64,000 nt of DNA from Aegilops tauschii subsp. strangulata (taxonomy: Eukaryota > Streptophyta > Magnoliopsida > Poales > Poaceae), in the NCBI RefSeq assembly GCF_002575655.3, contig NC_053037.3, positions 143,665,207-143,729,206 on the forward strand. Direction: 5' to 3'. Shown here in pieces: positions 1 through 9,828 of this stretch (positions are counted from its first letter, which is position 1; every line of letters begins with the position of its first letter). The position numbers and the translations under genes were made by a program. The notes under the pieces were generated by a model. That model did not search any database and was not told the origin of the DNA. It saw only the letters and a list, made by a program, of their open reading frames with translations.

Positions 1-2830
1 TCACCCACACATGTTGTTATTCTCCGGGGACGGCAGACGAACCAGTAAACCCTCGTACTCCTCCGCGTGGGAAACAACTGCCAAGTATTCCCTGGCTCCG
101 TGTCGTTCCCTTCCTATGCCTCGCCGTCGTCCACCGCCCTGGTGCTCTTGGCGCGGCCTTGTCAACGTGGTCAATGAATGACATCCATCGGAAGTGGACT
201 GTACGTGGAGAGGCTGACAGCTGGGTCCACGGCCACACGCAAGGAAATGCCTCCTTATTACGCGCAAAATAATGATTCCTCCACCTAACAGCTAGGACCC
301 ACGGGAAGGGCCTCTGTATTTCGCGAAAAAAACGTTCCCCCCGCTGACAGGTCGGACCCACCAGCTATATCTTCGCACGCAAGGAAGTGCCTCCTTATTA
401 CGCCCAAAAAAATGAATAGCCCCTGCTAGCTGGGACCGACCATAAATTTGGGCTAACTTGTGGGCCTACTAAGTTGACGGGGACGGAGGGCTTTGTCAAC
501 TTAGTCAATACTCCAGTGACTGTATGATGTCCATCCAACGGCCATAGTGCTTCTTCAACCTCTGGTCTTCTTGCTCCAGCCGCCCAAAGCAGTGTCGGTC
601 GTACCGCGGAGGCCTCACCGCCCCCATACTACTCCCACCACTGGCCAGGCCATCCCTCCACTCACCCACACCCCATGTTATTCTGTGGCGACGGCAGCCT
701 CACACCGCAGCCGAACCAGTGAACGCTCGTACTCCTCTCCGCGTGGGCATCCACTGCCGCGTCTTGCTCGGCTCCGCATCGTCCCCTTCCTAGGCCTCGC
801 CATCGTCCACCGCCGTGGTGCTCTCGGCGCGGCATGGTCAATGTGGTCAACGACCGACTTCCATCGGAAGACTACTGTACGTGGAGAGGCTGACAGCTGG
901 GTCCACGGCAGCCGCAAGGAAGTGCCTCCTTATTACGCGGAAAATAATTATTCCTCCACCCGACAGCGGGGACCCACCGGACGGGCCACCAGTATTTTGG
1001 AAAAAAACCATTTCCCCCTGACTGCTGGGACCCACCGGACGGGCCACCGTATTTCGCGAAAAAAGTTCCCCCCGCTGTCAGCTCGGACCCACCGGAAGTG
1101 CCTCCTTATTACGCACAAAAAATGAATACTCCCCCACCTAGCTGGGACCCACCTTGGTGGGAGGCTGACTTGTGGGCGTACTAAGTTGACGGGGATGAAG
1201 GGCTTCGTCAACTTAGTCAATATGAACGATTCTAGCTCCAGTGACCATACGATGTCCATCCAACGGCCGTAGTGCTTCTTCAACCTCTGGTCTTCTTGCT
1301 CCAGCCGCCCAAAGCAGCGCCGGTCGTGCCGCATGCTCCTGCCTCATGTGGCCGGCTGTGTTGCCGCAGAGGCCTCACAACCCCCTACTACCCACCGCTG
1401 GCCAGGCCCTGCGGCGACGGCAGCCTCACACCGCAGCCGAACCAGTGAACCCTCGTACTCCTCTCCGCGCGGGCTTCCACTGTCGCGTCTTTCCCGGCTC
1501 CGCGTCGTCCCCTTCCTAGGCCTCGCCGTCGTCCACCGCCGTGGTGCTCTCCGCGCGGCGTGGTCAACGTGGTCAAGGAACGACTTCCATCGGAAGAGTA
1601 CTGTACGTGGAGAGGCTGACAGCTGGGTCCACGGCCACAACCCAGTTTTTTTGTGATTTGCCAAGTAAGTCGCTTTGTCAGGCCTGTTGGGCTGCAAATC
1701 TTTCAAGACGAGGAGAGCTTTCATTCGGCTAGCCGAGAAAATGGCCCATCAGTAATGAGAAATGGGTTGTACATTTTTAAAACACATCAAACCGGCAATT
1801 AGTTTCAAATATCTTTTTTTTTCATTTCAAGATTTTAAATTACATTAATTTTTATGCGTGGACAATTTGTTGGATTTTATATTGATATACATTTATTTTT
1901 TAAATCAGTTTGAATGTGAATCAAAATTTTGGGATTAAAAACAATTCGGACACGCACCGAAATATGCAAAATTTCATATAATTTTTTAATCGTGGCCACA
2001 ATATGGGCTGTAATGCTAACAAAAAGAATATGGGCTCCAAAAAAACCTTAAGAATTAGCAAATGGGCTGTAAATTATTAGAAATAATGGCAGATGGGTTG
2101 TATGCTGTTTTCCACAGATTTGAGGCTTTCCTAAAAAAAGGTTGACGCACAAGCACTGACTGTTGGATGTCCATCCAACGGCCGTCGTGCTTCTTCAATC
2201 TCTGCTCTTCCTGCTCCAGCCGCTCAAACAAGCACCGGCAGGACTGCCTGCTCCCTCCTCCCCGCGGCCGACTGTGCTGCCGCGCAGGCCTCACCGCCCC
2301 ACCGTACTCCCATCGCTGGCCTAGCCATCCCTCTACTCACCCACACCTACTGTTATTCTCCGGCGACGGCCGACGAACCAGTAAACCCTCGTACAGTCGT
2401 ACTCCCCTCCGCGTGGGAAACAACTGCCGAGTCTTCCCTGCCTCCGTGTCGTCCCCTTCCTAGGCCTCGCCGTCATCCACCGCCGTGGTGCTCTCGGCGC
2501 GGCGTGGTCAATGTGGTGAACGACCGACGTCCATCGGAAGAGTACTGTGCGTGGAGACGCTGACAGCTGGTTCCACGGCCGCAGCAAGGAAGTGCCTCCT
2601 TATTACGCGCAAAATAATTATTCCTCCACCTGACAGCGGGGACCCACCAGACGGGCCACCGTATTTCGCGAAAAAAACGTTTCCCCCTGACTACTGGGAC
2701 CCACCAGCTACACCTTCGCACGCAAGGAAGTGCGTCCGGGAAAAAAAAACAAAACGATTCGCCCCCCTGACTGCTGGGATCCACCAGCTACATCTTTGCA
2801 CGCAAGGAAGTGCCTGACAGTCGGGACCCA
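1..2830. repeat. Four diverged copies of a 0.4-0.7 kb repeat module
   Basis: A module starting near the motif TCCATCCAACGGCC (about 529, 1256 and 2170) and ending with blocks containing GCAAGGAAGTGCCTCC occurs in full at about 525-1180 and 2160-2830. It is shortened at about 1245-1640, and only its second half is present at 1-430. Copies share long identical runs but differ by insertions and deletions, so they are old tandem or segmental duplicates. Open frames inside them are on both strands, disagree between copies and match no protein I know. I treat the module as non-coding. Confidence 0.7.
1640..2160. other. AT-rich spacer between repeat modules
   Basis: This AT-rich stretch separates the third and fourth repeat modules. 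The only pattern I see is a loosely repeated ATGGGCTGTA-like motif (about 2006, 2062 and 2094). No coding frame, terminal repeat or RNA gene is visible. Confidence 0.5.
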
Positions 2831-3096
2831 CCTGGTCGAAGCGTACGTAGTGTTGTCATTCTGGTCGCGAATGTGTGCGTACATATATACTGGTGGATGT
2901 AGAGGCGCGCATGTGTCGTAGTGGAGGCGTGCACGTAGCATGTACACGTACGTACATCGGCTAGGGTGCAAGAAAGAAAATACGGCCACGTATGTGTACA
3001 TACGGGCGGGGTCTCGAACACCTACTCGCGCATATGTACGGCGAGGGCTCGTTGACATGGCTGGGTCAGAACGGAGAGATAGCATCGTCGTCATGT

Positions 3097-3183
3097 TCAT
3101 GGGGAGGCAACGGAGTGCGTCGTGTTCATGGGGAGGCAACGGAATGCGTCGTGTTCATCGGGAGGCAACGGAACGCGTGGGAG
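3097..3183. repeat. Three copies of a 29-bp tandem repeat
   Basis: Units begin TCATGGGGAGGCAACGGA at 3097 and 3126, with a slightly diverged third at 3155. The period is exactly 29 bp. Because 29 is not a multiple of three, the frame that runs through here changes peptide sequence at each copy, which argues against coding. Confidence 0.9.
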
Positions 3184-3336
3184 CCAACTGGTTGGGTCGG
3201 AATGGAATGCGTGGTCGTGTTCATCAGGAGGGCTTGGAAGGAACAAGCGATGGAAACGAGGCCTGGCGTACCGCAGAACGGAGGAAACGACCTTGTGTTC
3301 GACCGGCCACGTTTGAAACGGGATCCTGTTCATCGG

Positions 3337-3575
3337 GAGGGGTCTGGCGTACCGCAAAACGGACGAAACGGACCTCCTACGGTCGAAACGGGGGTCCTGT
3401 TGATCAGGAGGGGTGTGGTGTACTGCAAAACGGAAGAAACGGACCTCCTACGGTCGAAACGGGGGTCCTGTTTATCGGGAGGGGTGTGGCGTACCGCAAA
3501 ACGGACGAAACGGACCTCCTACGGTCGAAACGGGGGTCCTGTTCATCGGGAGGGGTGTGGCGTACCGCAAAACGG
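3337..3575. repeat. 71-bp tandem repeat, about 3.4 copies
   Basis: Units start with GAGGGG at 3337, 3408, 3479 and 3550, exactly 71 bp apart. They share the internal motifs CGTACCGCAAAACGGA and GACCTCCTACGGTCGAAA. The second unit has a few substitutions; the others are nearly identical. The period is not divisible by three, so three plus-strand frames stay open through the array and each spells the same three peptide strings in rotation. That explains the 335- and 341-codon frames covering 2940-4017. Confidence 0.93.
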
Positions 3576-3654
3576 GACTCCACGAGATACTGTTCATCTC
3601 CACCATCGACCTCCTCCAGCCTCCACGGGCTACCGTCGATCTCCTCCAGCCTCC

Positions 3655-4085
3655 ACGGGCTCCTGTTCATCCAGCCTCCACCGCGCGCTACTCCACCGGC
3701 TACTGTTCAACCACCCCTCCAGGGGCACCCCTCCACCATCTACTGTTCATCCAGCCCTCCACACCACGGGGTCCTATTCAACCACCCCACCACGGGCACC
3801 CCTCCACCGTCTACTGTTCATCCAGCCCTCCACTCCACGGCGTCCTGTTCATCCAGAGGCAACGCCACCGCTCACTGTTCATCCAACCCCCCCCCCCCAC
3901 AACGCTCACTGTTCATCCCAGAGGCAGCATCGATCGGCTTCAGTTAGCAGCAGTAGCGAAGGAATCGCTCGATCGGGTTCAGTTAATAGCCATCGATCGA
4001 CCGCTCGGGTTCAGTAACGCGTAGCTTGCAGTGCAATCGCTCGGGTTCAGTTAGAGCCCAATGCCTCACTCGGGTTCAGTTAGAG
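3655..4085. repeat. Subterminal short repeats of element J
   Basis: Two families of short motifs lie just inside the element end. TGTTCATCCA or TGTTCAACCA recurs at intervals from about 3664 to 3920. GCTCGGGTTCAGTTAGAGCC and variants recur from about 3945 to 4085. Arrays like these are typical of the subterminal zones where CACTA transposases bind. Assigning that role here is inference. Confidence 0.65.
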
Positions 4086-4431
4086 CCAACGCCTCGCACA
4101 CACGCGCGTATGTGTATGAGAGAAACGCGCATCGCTCGGCCCCCGACCTCCCACCGTAACCGGGAACTCCCCGAATTTTTCCACGCCCTTGCTTCTACCA
4201 CGGTTTTTTCCGTCATGTACGGCCCAAAGAATGTCATGCAGCTGCGTCTCCGGCCCGCCCAGGACAAAAAGCCCATTTTCTGTCATGATTTTTTGTCATA
4301 GAAGTAGTAGCCCGCCACATCTATGATGATACCGGGTTTTTTCACAATTATCGTCATAGAAGTGTCATGTGTATGACAGAAAAAAAATTCGTTCGGCCCA
4401 AAATGTCACGAATGTGTCTTTTTTTGTAGTA
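4086..4431. mobile_element. Terminal region of element J
   Basis: About 350 bp run from a GC-rich stretch to the terminal run ending TTTTTTTGTAGTA. The region repeatedly contains GTCATAGAAGT, TGTCATG and related short words. I recognise this as a common Triticeae CACTA end from memory, not from a search. It abuts LTR sequence of element A directly. Confidence 0.6.
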
Positions 4432-6384
4432 TCATGACATGGCAATATGCTATTGATTGGGCTAATGCAACTAGCAACCAGATTAAATGAAGTTGGTTTG
4501 AATACAAGATTCAAATTCAAACTCCATATGTGATTATTCAAATGCCATTTAATTGATTTGACCTGATCAACAGGCATAAGTTGTTCTAACATGCATGAAA
4601 AAGTTACACATGGAAATATTGGATTTTTCTGATCATTTTTCATATATAAATCTTTTCATTTGGAGTTACGGTTGAATTTCCATGATTTTTTGAAGTTTTA
4701 ACTATTTTCTGGAATTTCCTGGATTAATAAAAACGCCAAAAAACATTTACTGCGTTAGCATGACGTCGGTGTGACGTCAGCAGGTCAACAAGGGTGGTCC
4801 AGGTCAAACCTGACCAGTGGGGCCCACTGGTCAGTGACTCAGCTAATTAACTGGGTTAATTAGCATTAGGTTAAACCTAATTATACTGTCAGTGAGGCCG
4901 GGGCCCGCATGTCAGTGAGTCAGTTGCTTAACTAATCTTCAATTAGTAATTAAACCTAATTAGCAGGGCCATGGGCCCCCCTATCATTGACCTAGGGAGT
5001 CAAACCACTGGTCAAACGAGGTCAACCCCGCCGGAGTTGACCCGCGGCTTGTCGCCGGCGAGGCCAGGGACGGCGGAGGGCTTCGGAAAACGCCCGCAGG
5101 GCTCGGTTTTGGACGCGGTTAGTTGCGTTCGAACGCACGGAGTGGCGCGCGTTGAACGGTGGCAGTGGGAGGTGCTGGGGTGGTCAGGAACGTCGGCGGG
5201 GAGCACATTCGCGATGGCCGGAGTTCGGGCGACCACGGGTTGGATGCTGCAGCGAGCAAGCGGGCTAGTTTTTGCACTAGGCATGCTCTATGGGGCACTA
5301 CAAACGCGTTGGGCTCATGAGGGTGACCAAATGGTCACCGGAGCTATGCCGACGGCGAGCTCAGGCGGCGGCTTGCTACGGCCATCTATGAAACGACGGC
5401 TACGGCGAGCGGCAAGCCACAGAGTTAGGGGGAAAATGTGCAGAAGCTCATGTTTGGTCGGAAGAGGTAGACGGCAAGCTGGGGGAGGCAGAGACAGCGG
5501 CGAATCAACGCGCACGGCCTTTGGTGACCGAGGAGGAAGAAGGTGGATTAGCCGGTGATGCAGGCCATCCCAGCGCTCGGGGCCAGGGTGGGGTGAAGGA
5601 GCGGTCGACGGCGGTTCTTGCAGACACGAAGGGGCGGCGAGGGGAGCATAGTGGGCGCGGCTATGGTGGTAGCGAGATCGAGCACGCGTCGGCCATGGCG
5701 CCAGGTGGGTGAAGGAGAGAGCAAGGGGAGGAATGAGAGGCCTGAATGATCGAGACGACACCGAGGAGAAAATCCGCGGCGTCACGCTGTCCCGTGGACG
5801 CAGGCAGGCAGCTGGTGGCGTGGCGCTCTTGCCGTGCGCGCGCGTCGGCCACACGCCCATCCGACTGGCGCCAGGAGGACGACGGCGGTGGTGGGCTTGC
5901 CCAGTTGGGCCGCACAGTGCTGGGCCGCTGGTAGGTTTCTCTCTCTCTTCTATTCATGTTTTCTGTTTTCTGTAATTTGTTTTGATTTAGTTTTGTACAC
6001 TGAATCATTTTTGTTGCTTCTGATAGTTCTTGTAGGGAGTAGTTGGATTATTCCAAAGCCCTTCACCAAAGATCAGAATTATTGGACATATATTAATTAA
6101 TTAACAAATATATATCCAATGCAAATAGTTATCGATTTAATTCAACGCCCGAAATAAATATCTCTGAGATTCCAAAAATATTGTTTTGAGTTTAACCTCT
6201 TGCCAATATTTTCAGAGACTAAGAGGAACATTTTCTTGGACTTCTTTGAAAAGATTTTAATGTTGATTATTTCTGAAGTGATTTCTGAGGGTTTCAACTA
6301 ACCTCAATTCAATTTTCAGAAATTTTAGATATGAAGCATGAGTGCAGATGCAACTATTCACTCAGGTATTCTACGGTTGTGACA
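4432..6384 (-). repeat. Left (3') LTR of element A, truncated by J
   Basis: This aligns with 12064-13992 with scattered substitutions and small indels. The outer 2.2 kb of the LTR are missing because J occupies the position. The LTR has an AT-rich zone at 6000-6384, a GC-rich zone at 5000-5900 and a variable zone near 4432-4960. Open frames in the GC-rich zone (for example 5315-5860 minus and 4971-5558 plus) exist on both strands and are not kept intact in the other LTR. Confidence 0.88.
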
Positions 6385-6397
6385 ACTCACCCCCACT
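6385..6397 (-). other. Polypurine tract of element A
   Basis: Read on the minus strand the sequence is AGTGGGGGTGAGT, directly followed by the LTR start TGTCACAACC. This is the expected site for plus-strand DNA priming next to the 3' LTR. Element B has the same tract at 56231-56243. Confidence 0.85.
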
Positions 6398-9300
6398 AAA
6401 CAAGAATCTTGTCCTGAGATTCAAGACGTGAGGTAAGAAGACAGAGGGGACACAAGGCTAACACAACTTCATGATCCAATTGTCCTTCTCGAAGATGTTG
6501 ATTCATTGCTTCAAATTGATTTTGACGTCTTTGTTTTCGAGATCTTCATCCAACATGACAATGAGAAGAAAGGGAAACTCTAAAGAGTCAATCTTCTAGA
6601 AGATCGTGCAACTCAAAATCAACTCATGGAATGAGACATGGAAAACATCTCTTGAGCTGGGACACAAAACATACATCAAGATGGATGGATAGTAACAGAT
6701 GACGAAAGCTCGATTTGGTAGGCAACAATTCCAAGCTTAGGAAGATGGTGCACTAGATTCAATGTAGCGAGGAGATAAATGCCTTGATTCCATAACGGGA
6801 CACCTTGGGGAAGGTGACTCGCGGAAGTAATCCCTTAAGTGGCAAAAAGAATTACTTTTGATACAAAGATCATTGAAACTCTCTAAACAGCCTAAGGAAA
6901 AGCACAAGGATCTTGTGAAGGAGCTTGAAGAAATGGCATACTCATACTAGAATGGATGATGTGGACTACCTTGTTGAAGACAACGCAATGGATGATTTTT
7001 TGCTTATCATCGGAAATGGATGGGACCCATGGTAGGACCACTTCTGAAGATGATCCTGAATAGCAATTACTGAGAGGGGTAGCCCATGGGAAATTGGCAC
7101 AATGGCGGTGCAAGCTAGGAACAAAATGCAAATGTTGGGAATGTTCCAACCATCATATCTGCCTGAGATTCAGATCTGGTTGGTAACAGGATATTTCACA
7201 CAACATGTCTCGAAAGAAAGTTTGCAACACAAACCGACGAGATGGCGTTGCGAGATTCTCGGGGAATGAACTATGATAGCAAGCTCCAAAACATGAGCTG
7301 GTTCTGCTACATACATGTGAACACACTGTCCCAGACAAGCATGACCACATAGTAGTCTTATAATAAAACACTACCGAGTTCAGGTGGGGAACCATCAACG
7401 AGGATATCGAAGTCTTGTGCATGAACTAGTATTCACACAGCAACTTCTTTTCCTTGAACAAATCAATCAGTGGCTTAGTGTGCTAGGGAATACGTATGGA
7501 ATGAAGATGATCAGTCAAACAGACCATAGAATACTTCGCACGGGCATGATTGACTTGGGATGATTCCAAAGGAAGCAAAACAATCTTTCTCGAACTCACG
7601 GCGGCAATTTGCATCGATTGCACTTGAACTAGAGGAAGTCTCTTCTCCCATCCAAACATATACCTCATGGACGGGACATGAAGGCATTGTTTACAAAGTT
7701 TCCAACACTAGCTTAATGTCAACAAAATCATGGAGAGGATAAGGATGTTGTCGATGGGCTCAACAACAATTCATCCAGGTTTACATATAGATGGAATTAC
7801 ACAATTAAGTGAACACGGTGATAGCATTGGTCAGGCCAAAAGATGTAATGGAGTATGCTCGGGGAAACATGCACGAGTAAGACAACATTATGAACATTGT
7901 TGGTTCTGATTTGATTTGACGATAGCCCATGCTCAAATCAAAGACTGGATCAGATAATAGATCCAACAATTGATCACGAGGATCAATCAATGAAGATATC
8001 ATCTTTCTTCAACACACACACACACACACAAAAGATATCCCTTTGAAATGAACTAAGTTAGGCAAAACTTTTATCTTCCAACTCTCCAAGTTATTGTTTA
8101 GCTCAACCAACTAGTTCAGGGTATCCAACACAGAATCTTGGAGAAAGGCTGGTTTATAAGAAAACCAGCTTGATCACGAACTCAACATAGCGGTCAGGTG
8201 ACAACCTGGTAACACTTCCGAGAAGATATTCGGAAAATCACGAACCACCGATATGTTATTAAGCTTGAGAACAATCTTGCTTTCCAGGCAAGATGATATG
8301 ATCAAAAGAGCAAGGGATTGATACAATCCTAACTCTTTAATCGAAGAGCGCACCAGGAAATATGGACTAGGTAGCATGATCAATCTTAGGGTGATGATTC
8401 AATAACCAACACGCTAAGAATGAAATTATTGTCCATTGGCTACCAAGCAACGGGGTTGCTAGTGGTATTGATTTCACACATCATAGTTCACTTGTCGTCA
8501 TTCCGGTTGCAACAACACGGGGACCGAGGAATGAAAAATGATGGCGAGAAGTACCACTGTATCAAGAGTTCATAGGATGGTGTGCAATTCCCATGATATT
8601 CTTGATATAAAGATGTTAATACTCCAAGGTAGAACAGAACAAAAACTGGATTGGCATTTTGATCTGTGGAATACAACTACTTTGACTCAATCCTAGAAAT
8701 GGAGGAGGTACTGGAGTTTGTTTCTCCTAGTCATTCCGGGATAGAATGGCTTGACGGAACACAAGAGTAAAGGCAGCGATGAATGACTGCACGCATACTC
8801 TTGACTATCAATTGATAGATGAAGGTCAGAAAACAACTAAAGAGGGACAACTCAAAGGAACGTATGATTTTATGAGTTGTGGATGCATAGATTCGTATGT
8901 CGAACCAAGTTCAACAGGTTTCTTCCGGATAATCCATGCGGAGAGGTAGAATTGGCAGAGTCACAAAATAGAACGGAGAACTCGTCCAGAGCACTCTTGT
9001 TGTGATCTTTTGGTTCAAAAGAACTTCTGCCATAAGCAGTTCATGGTATTTGGAAGAAGGAAATACCATGGACCTCGAGGACTATCGCAAAGGTTACTAA
9101 TATCCTAAAGGAATGAACAAACACCATCAACAGGAGGTAAGTAGAATGAATCTTGGGTTTAAGGACCCAGAAATAAAATACCTACTAACTAAATGGCATC
9201 ACGGGATGCTTTCGAGAATAATGGCCAGAATCATCACACTAGGGATACAAAACATGGATGGATCACTAGGTGGTTCTCTAAGAGACCTAGGGTCATAATA

Positions 9301-9811
9301 ATGGCTTAAACATACACGCGGAGGCAATGGAGTACCTCAACTCACTGGTTAGTGTGCTTATTCTGACCAAAAGGACATCGGAAATGGAAAGAAAGGATTT
9401 GCAAATTTATCAGACTATTTAGAAACCTGGGATGACTCGGACAGCATAACGGCTGTAAATGCTCAAAAGATTTGAGACATCCTACAAAATGGTGGCATGA
9501 CCACTCAACAACATCATATCAAGGTTCTGAGATCAACTAACAACACACGGAAGTAGTAGGAACTGAATCGGGGCTTGAAACCAACAATCCTATATGTCTA
9601 CGGATTAGTAACACGTGATCCTGATAGATAGACGAGTAGCCTAGTTCTTAATCCCCGTAGAAGAGAAGAGGATGACTCAGATCAGAAGGGCATAAGGTAA
9701 AGGAGTAAAAAGAGCCTTATGTCCCTCCCACAATCAATTCCCCTACATATAACTAAAGCATTTCTAGACACAACTGCGACCAGTTTGACTTGGTAATCCT
9801 ATAGGCAGTCA
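6398..9811 (-). mobile_element. Internal domain of element A, no coding capacity
   Basis: I see no protease, reverse transcriptase, RNase H or integrase motif. The longest frames here are below 90 codons. The whole stretch is nonetheless collinear with the interior of B (56244-60245), with long matching runs. The main difference is about 590 bp present in B (about 56976-57566) and absent here near 7131. Conservation of non-coding sequence between two separate insertions fits a LARD. The sequence may serve in RNA packaging or folding, which is inference. Confidence 0.8.
8011..8030. repeat. (AC)n microsatellite
   Basis: This is a simple run of AC dinucleotides, about nine and a half units, in the interior of element A. 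The equivalent site in B (about 58456) has only about four interrupted units, so the tract expanded in A or shrank in B. Confidence 0.95.
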
Positions 9812-9824
9812 GGCTCTGATACCA
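9812..9824 (-). other. Primer-binding site of element A (tRNA-Met type)
   Basis: On the minus strand this reads TGGTATCAGAGCC, the 12-13 nt complementary to the 3' end of initiator tRNA-Met found in many plant retrotransposons. It lies 4 bp from the LTR edge at 9829 and fixes the right LTR as the 5' LTR. Confidence 0.9.
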
Positions 9825-9828
9825 AAGT

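Larger units (their letters stand above)
1..4431. mobile_element. CACTA-like DNA transposon J, right-hand part
   Basis: The right boundary is sharp. Sequence from about 4432 onward matches the second LTR of element A (from 12064), while sequence to the left does not. The last bases read on the minus strand begin TACTACAAAAAAAG, one base from the usual CACTACAAAAA start of CACTA ends. The inner part (3600-4430) has dense short subterminal repeats, as CACTA elements do. The left end lies outside the window, so length and target duplication cannot be checked. No transposase domain was recognised. The segment 1-2830 could be an independent repeat that J carries or was inserted into. Confidence 0.6.

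Noticed and set aside
2940..4017. Two overlapping plus-strand frames of 335 and 341 codons
   Set aside because: They are produced by 29- and 71-bp tandem repeats whose periods are not multiples of three. The peptides are rotated copies of the same repeat and contain no domain.
5315..5860. 181-codon minus-strand frame in the A left LTR
   Set aside because: The other LTR of A keeps only part of it in a different frame, plus-strand frames overlap it, and the composition is that of a GC-rich LTR island.
9812..9824. Possible tRNA gene fragment
   Set aside because: Only the 13 nt complementary to a tRNA 3' end are present, next to an LTR. This is a primer-binding site. I saw no full cloverleaf anywhere in the window.
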